Assembly: GCA_023265045.1 (NCBI GenBank)
Contig: JAHFUQ010000002.1
Span: 47,014 to 111,013 of the forward strand
Reading direction: 5' to 3'
DNA length: 64,000 nt
Source of the DNA: Acidimicrobiia bacterium
GTDB lineage: Bacteria; Actinomycetota; Acidimicrobiia; Acidimicrobiales; AC-14
Position numbers and translations under genes: made by a program. Positions within the stretch are counted from its first letter, which is position 1. The number at the start of each line of letters is the position of its first letter. The notes under the pieces are model-generated. The model saw only the letters and a list, made by a program, of their open reading frames with translations. It did no database searches and had not been told where the DNA came from. Below are positions 43,730 through 52,967 of the stretch, in pieces.

Positions 43730-44851
43730 ATGTCGCTTCGACCGCTCGACGGATTCGTCATTGGCGTCACCGCCGACCGCCGCGCCAGTGAGCAGGCCGA
43801 GCTGCTCGCCCGGCGCGGCGCGTCGGTCGTCCACGGACCGACCATGAGCACGCTCTACCTGGCGGACGACGACGAGCTCCGCCGCGCCACGCACGCGGTC
43901 ATCGAGACGCCGCCCGACTACCTGGTCGCCACCACCGGCATCGGCATCCGGGCCTGGCTCGAGATGGCGTCGGCGTGGGGGCTGGGCGACCAGGTGGTAG
44001 ACGCGCTGGTCGACGCCAAGGTCGTGGCCCGCGGGGCCAAGGCGTCGGCGGCGGTGCAGGCCGGAGGGCTGGCGGTGTGGGCCCGCTCGCCCAACGAGCA
44101 GATGGACGAGCTGGCCGCCCTCCTGCTGCAGGAGGACCTGGCGGGACGGCGCGTGGCGGTGCAGGAGTACGGCATGCCGAACCCGGAGCTCACCGACCTC
44201 TTGGCCGGCGCCGGCGCCGAGGTGCTCAGGATCCCGGTCTATAGGTGGCGCATGCCCGAGGACCCGAGCGCGGCGGTGAAGCTGATCGAGCTGGCGTGCG
44301 ACGGGCGCGTCGACGCCATCACGTTCACCAGCGCGCCTGCCGTCCACAACCTTTTCGCCATCGCCCAGGGCGCCGGGCTAGCAGAGCCGCTGCGACGGGC
44401 CTTCTACCACGGGGTCGCGGCGGCGTGCGTCGGCCCTGTGTGCGCCGAGGGCGCCCGCCAGCAGGGTGTCGATTCGCCCCTCGTGCCCGACGTCGGTCGC
44501 TTGGGCCTGCTTGTGCGCGCCCTGAGCGACCATTTCGCCGACCGCCGCCGTCCGCTGACGCTGGCGGGCCACGAGCTCGTGGTCCAAGGATCGATCATCG
44601 AACTGGACGGGGACGTCATCGAGTTGACCCCGAAGGAACGGGCGGTGTTCCAACTTCTCGCCGCGGCGCCGGGGGCGGTGGTGCCCAGGAGCACGTTCCT
44701 TCGCCGCGTGTGGGGGTCGGAGGACACCGACCCGCACGTCCTGGAAGTGACGGTCGGACGCCTGCGCCGGCGGCTCGGCGCGTGCGGGCCGGCTCTCGAA
44801 GCGTTCCCAGGCCGGGGCTACCGCCTGAGCCAGGAGGCGTCCGTCAGCTGA
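43730..44851 (+). CDS. hemD: uroporphyrinogen-III synthase fused to OmpR-type winged helix
   Basis: The 373-residue protein starts with a HemD domain (residues ~1-255: LDGFVIGVTADRRASEQAEL, DYLVATTGIGIRAWLEMASA, VDAITFTSAPAVHNLFAIAQ, ACVGPVCAEGARQQG). It ends with a winged helix of the OmpR/PhoB type (~275-370: IELTPKERAVFQLLAAAPGA, RRVWGSEDTDPHVLEVTVGR, LRRRLG). HemD-winged-helix fusions are common in actinobacteria beside nirBD. It may regulate the divergent nir-nas operon and/or feed sirohaem synthesis. ATG 43730 begins the family-like sequence (MSLRPLDGF); ATG 43709 is also possible. Confidence 0.85.
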   Translation: MSLRPLDGFVIGVTADRRASEQAELLARRGASVVHGPTMSTLYLADDDELRRATHAVIETPPDYLVATTGIGIRAWLEMASAWGLGDQVVDALVDAKVVARGAKASAAVQAGGLAVWARSPNEQMDELAALLLQEDLAGRRVAVQEYGMPNPELTDLLAGAGAEVLRIPVYRWRMPEDPSAAVKLIELACDGRVDAITFTSAPAVHNLFAIAQGAGLAEPLRRAFYHGVAAACVGPVCAEGARQQGVDSPLVPDVGRLGLLVRALSDHFADRRRPLTLAGHELVVQGSIIELDGDVIELTPKERAVFQLLAAAPGAVVPRSTFLRRVWGSEDTDPHVLEVTVGRLRRRLGACGPALEAFPGRGYRLSQEASVS

Positions 44852-45329
44852 AGGGACCGGCCTTCAGCGTCGCCACGCGCGCCCAGACGACTTGTTCGAT
44901 CAGGGCCCGCTCCGCCGGGCGGAAGTGGCGGCGGGAGCCCCACGGGATGCGGTGCACCGGGACGTTGAACAAGTCGGCGGCCATTTCCAGGGTCTCGTCG
45001 TACTCGTTGAGCGAGTCCGACCACTCGACCGACTTGGTGGCCCACCACTCGGGGTCGTCCTTGAAGTCGCCGATGATCTCCTTCATACGCCGGACCTCGG
45101 CGATCACCACCGCCACGCGCAGCGGCTCGCGCGAGAAGTCGAGCAGCTCGCGCTCGAAGCCGTAGTGGTCGGCGAGACCCCGCGCCTTCGCCGTGAACAT
45201 CTCCCTCTCGGGGAGGTACTCGCTCGAGTCGGCCATGGCCTGCAGGGCGCGGGCCTTGAGCAGCAGGCGCAGCTCCTGGGCGTCGGTGAGCGCCTCGGTT
45301 GCCTGCGCGCTCACTTCACGCGGGTCCAT
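44844..45329 (-). CDS. conserved-looking hypothetical helical protein
   Basis: A 161-residue, highly charged, helix-rich protein without membrane segments. It contains AQELRLLLKARALQAMADSS, GLADHYGFERELLDFSREPL, IIGDFKDDPEWWATKSVEW and HRIPWGSRRHFRPAERALIE. I do not recognise the family. ATG 45329 overlaps the HhH-GPD gene by 19 nt; GTG 45314 would give a 4-nt overlap and is equally plausible. Its stop overlaps the convergent hemD stop by 8 nt. Coupling to the HhH-GPD gene hints at a shared DNA-related role, which is only contextual. Confidence 0.65.
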   Translation of the reverse strand: MDPREVSAQATEALTDAQELRLLLKARALQAMADSSEYLPEREMFTAKARGLADHYGFERELLDFSREPLRVAVVIAEVRRMKEIIGDFKDDPEWWATKSVEWSDSLNEYDETLEMAADLFNVPVHRIPWGSRRHFRPAERALIEQVVWARVATLKAGPFS

Positions 45330-45883
45330 TTGCCGTCGATCATCGTCTTGGGCGCGGGGGAGATCGAGAAGAACTCGCGGTTGCGCTGCGGGCCGGTCAC
45401 CTCGGCCGTACCCGGTGGCGCCACTCCCAGGTGGTCGCTGAGGATGATCATCAGCACCCTTGCCTTTTGGGCGCCAAAGCCCGGGAGCGCGCTGAGCCGG
45501 AAGAACAGGTCCTCGCCGGTGGCCGCCGTCGTCCAGATCGCGGCTGCGTCGCCCCCGTAGTCGTTGACCACGGTGCGGCACACCTCCTGGGTGCGGCTGG
45601 CCATCGGGCCCGAGGCGCGGTGCAGCGCCGGCGGTTCGGCGAACAGGTCGGCCAGCACGTCGGGATCGGCGCTGGCGATCGCAGCCGCGTCGAGCCTGCC
45701 GCCGAGCCGCTCCTTGAGGTCGTACGGAGCGTGGAACGCCCGCTCAAGCGGCATCTGCTGGTTCAGGAGCATCCCGATGAGCAGGGCGAGGGGCTCGTCG
45801 GCGAGCAACCGGTCCGCGTCGTCGTCGCCGGTGATGGGCACGGCCGTCGTTCCGTCAGGCATCGCGCCATTCTGCCCGATCAT
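45311..45883 (-). CDS. HhH-GPD-family base-excision-repair protein
   Basis: A 190-residue protein. The start of the fold reads LLADEPLALLIGMLLNQQMP, followed by DLKERLGGRLDAAAIASADP and the helix-hairpin-helix LSALPGFGAQKARVLMIILS. These match the uncharacterised actinobacterial HhH-GPD family related to DNA glycosylases, which remove damaged bases. No Fe-S cluster cysteines are seen. Either ATG 45883 or ATG 45862 may be the start. It is followed by the hypothetical gene in an overlapping arrangement. Confidence 0.78.
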   Translation of the reverse strand: MIGQNGAMPDGTTAVPITGDDDADRLLADEPLALLIGMLLNQQMPLERAFHAPYDLKERLGGRLDAAAIASADPDVLADLFAEPPALHRASGPMASRTQEVCRTVVNDYGGDAAAIWTTAATGEDLFFRLSALPGFGAQKARVLMIILSDHLGVAPPGTAEVTGPQRNREFFSISPAPKTMIDGKWTRVK

Positions 45884-45940
45884 GTCGGGAGGACTCGCGT
45901 TAGTTGGTGTCCCTGAGGCCCAAATGACGCGAAACGTTGC

Positions 45941-46807
45941 TCAGGGGGTGTCGTAGGAGTAGAAGCCGCGGCCGGTCTTGCGGCCGTGGAGGCCGGCTTC
46001 GACCATGCGGGCGAGCAGCGGCGGCGGGCCGTAGAGGGGCTCCTTGAACTCGTCGTACAGCGACTGGGCGGCCGCCAGCGTGGTGTCGAGGCCGATGAAG
46101 TCGGCGAGGGCGAGGGGTCCCATGGGGTGGTTGCAGCCGAGGACCATCCCCGTGTCGATGTCCTCGGCGGTGGCGAAGCCGGATTCGATCATGCGGATGG
46201 CGGAGATCAGGTAGGGGATCAGCAGGGCGTTGACGATGAAGCCGGCCCGGTCCTTGGACCGGATGAGCCGCTTGCCCAGCACGTCCTCGGCGAAGTGGTA
46301 CACGGCGTCGGCCGTCTCCTCGCTGGTGAGGAGGGAGGAGACCAGTTCGACGAGCGTGAGGACGGGGACGGGGCTGAAGAAGTGCAACCCGACGACCTTC
46401 TCGGGCCGGTTGGTTGCCATCGCCAGCTTCATGATCGGGATCGACGATGTGTTGGACGCGAGGATCGCGTCGGGGGCGACGACCTTGTCGAGGGTGGCGA
46501 GGACGTCGAGCTTCACCGGTTCGTTTTCCCACACGGCCTCGACGACGAGATTGCGGTCGGCCATGTCGCCGATGTCGGTCGTGAACGACAGGCGGCCGAG
46601 CGCGCCCCGGGCATCCTCGGCTGTCAGCTTCTCCCGCTTGACGGCCCGGCCGAACGACGTCTGAATACGGGCGCGGCCCCGCGCCAGGGCGTCCTCGTCG
46701 ACTTCGCGCACGAGCACGTCGAGCCCGGCGCGCGCGCACACCTCGGCGATGCCGGCGCCCATCAGTCCGCAGCCGATCACCCCGACGCGCTGCATCTCGC
46801 CTGTCAC
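45941..46807 (-). CDS. 3-hydroxybutyryl-CoA dehydrogenase (paralogue 2)
   Basis: The 288-residue enzyme has the NAD-binding Rossmann motif RVGVIGCGLMGAGIAEVCAR, LVVEAVWENEPVKLDVLATL, ILASNTSSIPIMKLA, VGLHFFSPVPVLTLVELVSS with the catalytic His, and a C-terminal domain with GHPMG-like NHPMGPLALADFIGLD. It oxidises or reduces the (S)-3-hydroxyacyl-CoA / acetoacetyl-CoA couple. GTG 46807 overlaps the pyruvate-kinase stop by 4 nt. It is the last gene of the long PHB/central-carbon run and is homologous to the gene at 52107-52967. Confidence 0.88.
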   Translation of the reverse strand: MTGEMQRVGVIGCGLMGAGIAEVCARAGLDVLVREVDEDALARGRARIQTSFGRAVKREKLTAEDARGALGRLSFTTDIGDMADRNLVVEAVWENEPVKLDVLATLDKVVAPDAILASNTSSIPIMKLAMATNRPEKVVGLHFFSPVPVLTLVELVSSLLTSEETADAVYHFAEDVLGKRLIRSKDRAGFIVNALLIPYLISAIRMIESGFATAEDIDTGMVLGCNHPMGPLALADFIGLDTTLAAAQSLYDEFKEPLYGPPPLLARMVEAGLHGRKTGRGFYSYDTP

Positions 46808-48204
46808 GGGCGTACCTCGTGCACGCGCAGGGTGTGGGTGCTCCCCGTCTGTCCGGGATGGCCGACGACGACGACCACCCGGTCGCCGGGTGCGACCCCG
46901 CGTCCTCGCATGACGTAATCCACTTGGCCGAGCCCCTCCTCGAGCGAGCAGATGGGCGGCAGGAGGAAGGTCTCCACCGACCACGTGAGCGCCAGCTGGC
47001 TGCGCACCGCCGGATCAGGGGTGAACGCGAGCAGCGGCAGCGAGGGCCGGTGCATGGCGAGGAGCCGGGCGGTGCGCCCGGTCTGGGTGAACGCGACCAT
47101 TGCCTTGGCGCCGACAAGGGCGCCCACTCGCACTGCCGCCGCCGCCACGGCGCCCACCTGACCCGCTCCGGCAACCGGCGCGATCCGCCCCAGCCCGTCG
47201 TCCTCCGCCGAGGCCATGATGCGGCTCATGGTGGCGACGGCGTCGACGGGGTAGTCGCCGACGCTGGTTTCCGCCGAGAGCATGAGGGCGTCGGCCCCGT
47301 CGAGCACGGCGTTGGCGACGTCCGACACCTCGGCGCGCGTGGGCCGGCGGTTGTGGACCATCGACTCGAGCATCTGGGTGGCGACGATGACGGGCTTGCC
47401 CCGTTCCCGGGCGAGCTGTACGGCCCGCTTCTGCACCACCGGCACCTGCTCGAACGGCAACTCCACCCCCAGGTCGCCGCGGGCAACCATCACGCCGTCG
47501 AACGCATCGAGGACGGAGTCGAGGTTCGCTACCGCCTCGGGACGCTCGATCTTGGCGAGCAGGGGGACACGGCGGCCGGCGGCGTCCATCACAGCTCGCA
47601 CGGCGTCGACGTCGTCGGCGCGCCGGACGAACGAGAGCGCCACCGCGTCGACGCCGAGGCTGAGCGCGAACTGCAGGTCGATGGCGTCCTTCTCGGTGAG
47701 GGCGCCGACGCTCAGCTGGGCGCCGGGAAGGTTGACGCCCTTGGCGTCGGACAGCGGCCCGCCTTCGATCACCTGGCACGACACCTCGCGCCCGTCCGAG
47801 GACACGGCCTGGAGGCGCAGCAGGCCGTCGTCGAGCAGCAAGGTGTCGCCCGGGCGGATGTCGTGGGCGAGGTTGCTGTACGTCACCGACGCCCGATCGC
47901 ACGTCCCCTCCATCGGCTCGCCGCTCATGACGAACATCGAGCCCGGTTGCAACACTGCGGCCCCGCCCTGGAACGCGCCCAGGCGGATCTTCGGGCCTTG
48001 GAGGTCGGCGAGCACGGCGACCGAGCGGCCGGTGTCGTTGGACGCTTCGCGCACCCAGGAGTAGAGGGCGCGGTGCTCGTCGTGGGTCCCGTGCGAGAAG
48101 TTCAGGCGGGCGACGTCCATGCCCGCGTCGACCAAGGCCCGGACCGACTCCGGCGCCCCACTTGCCGGACCGAGGGTGCACACGATCTTGGTGCGTCGTC
48201 CCAT
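46804..48204 (-). CDS. pyk: pyruvate kinase
   Basis: The 466-residue enzyme starts GRRTKIVCTLGPASGAPESV and continues GMDVARLNFSHGTHDEH. It holds LLAKIERPEAVANLDSVLDA with the catalytic Lys, VMVARGDLGVELPFEQVPVV, and a C-terminal allosteric domain with VAFTQTGRTARLLAMHRP. It converts phosphoenolpyruvate and ADP to pyruvate and ATP. It is separated by 2 nt from aceE upstream and overlaps the hbd gene by 4 nt, so pyruvate formation is encoded in the same run as the PHB genes. Confidence 0.93.
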   Translation of the reverse strand: MGRRTKIVCTLGPASGAPESVRALVDAGMDVARLNFSHGTHDEHRALYSWVREASNDTGRSVAVLADLQGPKIRLGAFQGGAAVLQPGSMFVMSGEPMEGTCDRASVTYSNLAHDIRPGDTLLLDDGLLRLQAVSSDGREVSCQVIEGGPLSDAKGVNLPGAQLSVGALTEKDAIDLQFALSLGVDAVALSFVRRADDVDAVRAVMDAAGRRVPLLAKIERPEAVANLDSVLDAFDGVMVARGDLGVELPFEQVPVVQKRAVQLARERGKPVIVATQMLESMVHNRRPTRAEVSDVANAVLDGADALMLSAETSVGDYPVDAVATMSRIMASAEDDGLGRIAPVAGAGQVGAVAAAAVRVGALVGAKAMVAFTQTGRTARLLAMHRPSLPLLAFTPDPAVRSQLALTWSVETFLLPPICSLEEGLGQVDYVMRGRGVAPGDRVVVVVGHPGQTGSTHTLRVHEVRP

Positions 48205-48206
48205 GC

Positions 48207-50888
48207 CTATGCGAGCCGGGGCTCGACCGCCTCGGTGTCGAGCCCGTAGTGGTCGATGGCGTCGGCGACGTCCTCGGCCTTGCCGTTGTCGAGGTCGGCC
48301 AGGGCGGAGAGCACGGCGACCACGATGTGGGCGGCGTCAGTTTCGAAGTGCCGGCGTAGGGCGGGCCGCGAGTCGGAGCGGCCGTACCCGTCCGTGCCCA
48401 GAGCGGTGTAATGGCCGGGGACCCACCGGGCGACCTGGTCGGGCACGGCCTTCATGAAGTCGGTGACCGCGACGACCGGGCCTTCGCACTCGTAGAGGAC
48501 CTCGGTGATGTAGGGCACGCGGCGCAGGTCGGTCGGGTGGAGGCGGTTCCACCGTTCGGCCGCCAGCGCGTCTTCACGCAGCGCCTTGTACGACGTGACG
48601 CTCAGCAGTTCGGCGGCGACGTCGTGGTGCTCGGCGAGCTGCTGCTGGGCCTCGCGCGCCGCCGCCTGGGCGGTGCCGCTGAACAGGATCGTGGCGGCCC
48701 GGCTGGGCGCCTGGGGCGCGGCTGAGAAACGGTAGATCCCTCTGACGATGCCCGGTTCGGCGCCCGGCGGCATGGGGGGCATCGGGTAGTTCTCGTTGTA
48801 GAGGGTGAGGTAGTAGAAGACGTCCTCGGGGTGGTCGCCGTACATGCGGGCGATGCCGTCTTTCACCAGGACCGCCACCTCGTAGGCGAACGCCGGGTCG
48901 TAGGCGGCCACGTTGGGAACGCTCGACGCCAGCAGCAAGCTGTGGCCGTCCTGGTGCTGGAGGCCCTCACCGTTGAGCGTCGTCCGCCCGGCCGTGGCGC
49001 CGAGGAGGAAGCCCCGGCCCCGCATGTCGCCGAACGCCCAGACCTGGTCGCCCACCCGCTGGAAGCCGAACATCGAGTAGAAGAGGTAGAAGGGGATCAT
49101 CGGCTGGCCCAGCGTCGCGTATGACGTGCCCGCGGCCGTGAAGCTGCCCATCGAGCCGGCCTCGGTGATGCCCTCCTCGAGGATCTGGCCGGTGCGGTCT
49201 TCACGGTAGGAGAGCTGCATGCCGGCGTCGACCGGCTCGTAGCGCTGCCCGCCCGGGGCGTAGATCTTGACCTCGGAGAAGAGGGCGTCGAGGCCGAAGG
49301 TGCGCGCCTCGTCGGGGACGATGGGCACCACCCGAGCGCCGACGGTCGGGTCGCGCAGCAGGCTGCGCAGGAGGTTGGCGAAGGCCATGGTGGTCGATAC
49401 GGCCCGGTCGTGGGACCCGCTCAGGAGGTCGTCGAAGACCTCGGGGTCGGGCTGGCCGATGGGCTCGCCGCGCACGACGCGGCGGGGGACGGCGCCGCCC
49501 AGCGAACGGCGGCGGCCCATGAGGTACTCGTGCTCAGGCGAGCCCTCCGCGGGCCGCAGGTACGGCGCCTTCGTCGCGGCCAGGTCGTCGTCGGACAGCA
49601 GCGACGCCAGCCCCAGGCGGTCCCGCAGGGCGGCGAACTGGGGCTGCTTCATCTTCTTGATCTGGTGGGCGGCGTTGCGGGCCTGGATCTCGGGGCCGAG
49701 GCCGAAGCCCTTGATCGTGTTGGCCAGGATCACCGTCGGCGCCCCAGTGTGCTGCCTCGCCCGCTGGTACGCGGCGTAGACCTTGTGGCGGTCGTGGCCG
49801 CCGCGTGGCAGGGCGAGGGCAGGGTCGTCGTCGGCCCGGCCGTCCACCAGGGCCGCCAGCCGGGGATCGGCGCCGAAGAAGTGCTCGCGGGCGAACGCGC
49901 CCGACTCGACCGCGAACTTCTGGTACTCGCCGTCGAGGATCGCGCCCATGCGCTCGACCAGCGCACCCTGGGGGTCGCGGGCGAGCAGGTCGTCCCACTC
50001 GGAGCCCCAGATCACCTTGATGACGTTCCACTTCGCGCCTCGGAACACTGCTTCGAGCTCCTGGATGACCTTGCCGTTACCGCGTACGGGGCCATCGAGG
50101 CGCTGGAGGTTGCAGTTGACGACGAACGTCAGGTTGTCGAGGTCCTCGCGCGCGGCCAGCGTGAGGGCGGCCGTGGTCTCCGGTTCGTCACACTCGCCGT
50201 CGCCGATGAAGCACCACACGTGCGACCCGGCCGTGTCGGCGATGCCTCGATGGAGCAGGTACCGGTTGAAGCGGGCCTGGTACACCGCGTTGATGGGGCC
50301 CAGGCCCATCGAGACGGTCGGGAACTCCCAGAAGTCGGGCATCAGCCGGGGATGGGGGTAGCTCGACAGGCCGCCGCCGCCCACCTCGCGCCGGAAGCGG
50401 TCGAGGTGCTCTTCGGTCAGGCGGCCTTCGAGGTAGGCCCGCGCGTAGACCGCGGGAACGGCGTGGCCCTGGAAGAACACTTGGTCGCCCGGGCCGTCGT
50501 CCTTGCCCCTGAAGAAGTGGTTGAAGCCGACCTCGTAGAGCAGTGCACAGGAGGCGGGGGTGGCGATGTGGCCGCCGGTGCCGTCGCGGTCGTGGTTGGC
50601 CCGGCTCACCATGACGGCCATGTTCCAGACGACCAAGGCTTGAATCCGCCGCTCGATCTCCTCGTCACCGGGGAACGCGGGCTCGTCGGCGCGCGCGATG
50701 GTGTTGACATACGGGGTGGCGACGGTGGCCGGGAAGCCGATCTCTCGCTCGGCGGCCCGGTCGAGGAGCCGGGCGAGCACCTGGCGAGCGAGGCCGTGGC
50801 CTTGCTCGCCGATGAGGGCGTCGAGGGAGTCGAGCCACTCGCCCGTGAGGGCCTCGTCGCGGTCGGGGAGTTGGTGGAGGTAGGTCAT
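48207..50888 (-). CDS. aceE: pyruvate dehydrogenase E1 component, homodimeric type
   Basis: The 893-residue, TPP-dependent E1 matches AceE throughout: NTIARADEPAFPGDEEIERR, HIATPASCALLYEVGFNHFF, CFIGDGECDEPETTAALTLA and VVNCNLQRLDGPVRGNGK (the TPP/Mg site), ANTIKGFGLGPEIQARN, and GEGLQHQDGHSLLLASSVPN with the catalytic His region. It decarboxylates pyruvate and passes the acetyl group to the E2 lipoyl domain. E2/E3 are not in the window. It overlaps the thiolase gene by 4 nt and is followed at 2 nt by pyk. Confidence 0.94.
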   Translation of the reverse strand: MTYLHQLPDRDEALTGEWLDSLDALIGEQGHGLARQVLARLLDRAAEREIGFPATVATPYVNTIARADEPAFPGDEEIERRIQALVVWNMAVMVSRANHDRDGTGGHIATPASCALLYEVGFNHFFRGKDDGPGDQVFFQGHAVPAVYARAYLEGRLTEEHLDRFRREVGGGGLSSYPHPRLMPDFWEFPTVSMGLGPINAVYQARFNRYLLHRGIADTAGSHVWCFIGDGECDEPETTAALTLAAREDLDNLTFVVNCNLQRLDGPVRGNGKVIQELEAVFRGAKWNVIKVIWGSEWDDLLARDPQGALVERMGAILDGEYQKFAVESGAFAREHFFGADPRLAALVDGRADDDPALALPRGGHDRHKVYAAYQRARQHTGAPTVILANTIKGFGLGPEIQARNAAHQIKKMKQPQFAALRDRLGLASLLSDDDLAATKAPYLRPAEGSPEHEYLMGRRRSLGGAVPRRVVRGEPIGQPDPEVFDDLLSGSHDRAVSTTMAFANLLRSLLRDPTVGARVVPIVPDEARTFGLDALFSEVKIYAPGGQRYEPVDAGMQLSYREDRTGQILEEGITEAGSMGSFTAAGTSYATLGQPMIPFYLFYSMFGFQRVGDQVWAFGDMRGRGFLLGATAGRTTLNGEGLQHQDGHSLLLASSVPNVAAYDPAFAYEVAVLVKDGIARMYGDHPEDVFYYLTLYNENYPMPPMPPGAEPGIVRGIYRFSAAPQAPSRAATILFSGTAQAAAREAQQQLAEHHDVAAELLSVTSYKALREDALAAERWNRLHPTDLRRVPYITEVLYECEGPVVAVTDFMKAVPDQVARWVPGHYTALGTDGYGRSDSRPALRRHFETDAAHIVVAVLSALADLDNGKAEDVADAIDHYGLDTEAVEPRLA

Positions 50889-52072
50889 GGGCCGTCTACT
50901 CGGAGCAGGGCGGCGATGCCCTGGCCGCCGCCGCCGCAGAGAGCCGCCGCTCCGAGGCCACCGCCGCGGCGCTCCAACTCGGCCGCGAGGGTCATGAGCA
51001 GGCGGGCGCCGGACATGCCGATGGGGTGCCCGAGGGCGATGGCCCCGCCGTTCACGTTTACGTCCTCGAAGGCGACGCCGAGGTCGGCCATCGACGCGGC
51101 CAGGACCGCCGCGAACGCCTCGTTGATCTCGAACAGGCCGACAGCGGCCGGCTCCACGCCGGCCTTGTCGATCGCCCGCAGTATGGCCCTCGACGGCTGT
51201 GTGAGCAGCGAGGCGTCGGGGCCGGCGACGTTGGCGAAGCTCACCAGTGTGGGCTTGGGCAGCAGGCCGCGCGCCTTTGCTCTGGCCCGGCTCATGACGA
51301 CCACGGCGGCCGCGCCGTCGGAGATCTGGGACGCGTTCCCGGCAGTGATCGTGCCTTCGGGCGCGAAGGCCGGCTTCAGCCGGGCCAAGGCCTCGACGGT
51401 GGTGTCCGGGCGCACGCCCTCGTCCTTGTCCACCACGAGCACGTCACCCTTGCGCTGGGGGATCGTGACGGGGGTGATCTCGGGGCTGAGGCGGCCTTCC
51501 TTGCCCGCGATGGCCGCCCGCTCGTGGCTCGTCGCCGCCAGCGCGTCCTGCTCCTGGCGGGAGATGCCCGCGGCCTTGGCGTAGTGCTCGGTGCTGGCGC
51601 CCATGTGGACGCCGTCGAAGGCGCACCACAGGCCGTCGCGGATCATGGAGTCGACGAGGGCGGCGTCGCCCAGCCGATACCCGGCGCGAGCGCCGGGCAG
51701 CACGTGCGGCGCCTGGGTCATCGACTCCATCCCGCCGGCGACCACCACCTCGGCGTCGCCCGCCTGGATCAGGTGGTCGGCGTACTGGATGGCCTGGAGG
51801 CCGGACAGGCAGACGCTGTTGACGGTGACGGCGGGCACGGTCATCGGCACCCCGCCTTTGGCGGCCGCCTGGCGGGCCGGGTTCTGACCCTGGGCCGCTT
51901 GGAGCACCTGGCCCATCACGACGACGTCGACGTCGGCGGGCGAGATACCGGCGCGCTCGATGGCGGCGGCGATGGCGACACCGCCCAACTCCATGGCGGA
52001 GAGGGACGAAAGCGCGCCGCTCAGGCGACCGATCGGCGTCCGGGCAAACGATGCGAGAACTGATCCGGGCAT
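50885..52072 (-). CDS. acetyl-CoA C-acetyltransferase (PhaA/AtoB type thiolase)
   Basis: The 395-residue thiolase has the nucleophile Cys in VNSVCLSGLQAIQYA, the substrate loop GGMESMTQAPHVLPG, NINEAFAAVL-like FEINEAFAAVLAASM, the His motif GGAIALGHPIGMSGARLL and the second Cys in AALCGGGGQGIAALL. The first motif reads CLSG rather than the common CGSG. It condenses two acetyl-CoA into acetoacetyl-CoA, the first committed step to PHB in this run. The stop overlaps aceE; it starts 34 nt after the hbd gene. Confidence 0.92.
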   Translation of the reverse strand: MPGSVLASFARTPIGRLSGALSSLSAMELGGVAIAAAIERAGISPADVDVVVMGQVLQAAQGQNPARQAAAKGGVPMTVPAVTVNSVCLSGLQAIQYADHLIQAGDAEVVVAGGMESMTQAPHVLPGARAGYRLGDAALVDSMIRDGLWCAFDGVHMGASTEHYAKAAGISRQEQDALAATSHERAAIAGKEGRLSPEITPVTIPQRKGDVLVVDKDEGVRPDTTVEALARLKPAFAPEGTITAGNASQISDGAAAVVVMSRARAKARGLLPKPTLVSFANVAGPDASLLTQPSRAILRAIDKAGVEPAAVGLFEINEAFAAVLAASMADLGVAFEDVNVNGGAIALGHPIGMSGARLLMTLAAELERRGGGLGAAALCGGGGQGIAALLRVDGP

Positions 52073-52106
52073 GGGCTGGCTCCTTTCCTGGGGCCCCTGG
52101 GGCCGT

Positions 52107-52967
52107 TCAACGGGCCGACTCGTAGGTGTAGAAGCCCTGCCCGGTCTTGCGGCCGAGCTGCTGGGCGGCGACCATGCGCTTGAGGAGGGGCGCTGGCGCG
52201 GTGCACCCGCCCGGCTGCTCCGCGTTCAGGGCGTTGAGGATGGCGAGGCTGGTGTCGAGCCCGACGAGGTCGAGCAGCTCCAGCGGTCCCATGGGGAACC
52301 CGCACCCGCCGCGCATGGCGGTGTCGATGTCCTCCTTGGTGGCGACGCCGTTGTCGAGCATGTGCACGGCGCTGTTCAGGTAGGGGAACAGCAGGGCGTT
52401 GACGATGAACCCGGCCTTGTCCTTCACCGTGACCGGGTCCTTGCCGCACTGCGCCGCGAACTCGCGGGCGGCGTCGACGGTGGCGGGGCTGGTGGTCAGC
52501 GCGGGCACGACCTCGACCAGGGGCATGCGCGGCGCCGGGTTGAAGAAGTGCAGGCCGATGACGCGGTCGGGTCGTTCGGTCGCTATGGCCATCTCAACGA
52601 CGGGAAGCGTGGACGTGTTCGTGGCCAGATAGGCGCTCGGCGCACAGATGCGGTCGAGCTCACGGAAGAGGCGCTGCTTGGTGTCGAGGTCCTCGACGAC
52701 GGATTCGATGACCAGGTCGCACAGCTCCAGCTCGCCCAGGTCGTCGGTGGCGCGCAGGCGGTCCATTGTCTCGTCGCGGGCGTCGGCGGCGAGCTTGCCC
52801 CTGTCCACGCTCTTGGCGAGCGACTGGGAGACACGGCCGAGGGCGGCGTCGGCCGTCGACTGGGAGCGGCTCCGAAGCACCACCTCGAAGCCGTTCAGCG
52901 CGGCAACCTCGGCAATTCCTGAGCCCATGAGCCCAGCTCCGATGACTCCGACTGCCTTCATGGTCAT
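52107..52967 (-). CDS. 3-hydroxybutyryl-CoA dehydrogenase (paralogue 1)
   Basis: The 286-residue enzyme shows KAVGVIGAGLMGSGIAEVAA, LVIESVVEDLDTKQRLFREL, YLATNTSTLPVVEMA, IGLHFFNPAPRMPLVEVVPA (catalytic His) and FPMGPLELLDLVGLDTSLAI. It interconverts acetoacetyl-CoA and (S)-3-hydroxybutyryl-CoA with NAD(P)H. ATG 52967 has GAGGAGAGG ahead and overlaps the phaC stop by 4 nt. The S stereochemistry of this family does not match what PHA synthase needs, which makes the PhaJ-type hydratase of the operon relevant. Confidence 0.9.
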   Translation of the reverse strand: MTMKAVGVIGAGLMGSGIAEVAALNGFEVVLRSRSQSTADAALGRVSQSLAKSVDRGKLAADARDETMDRLRATDDLGELELCDLVIESVVEDLDTKQRLFRELDRICAPSAYLATNTSTLPVVEMAIATERPDRVIGLHFFNPAPRMPLVEVVPALTTSPATVDAAREFAAQCGKDPVTVKDKAGFIVNALLFPYLNSAVHMLDNGVATKEDIDTAMRGGCGFPMGPLELLDLVGLDTSLAILNALNAEQPGGCTAPAPLLKRMVAAQQLGRKTGQGFYTYESAR

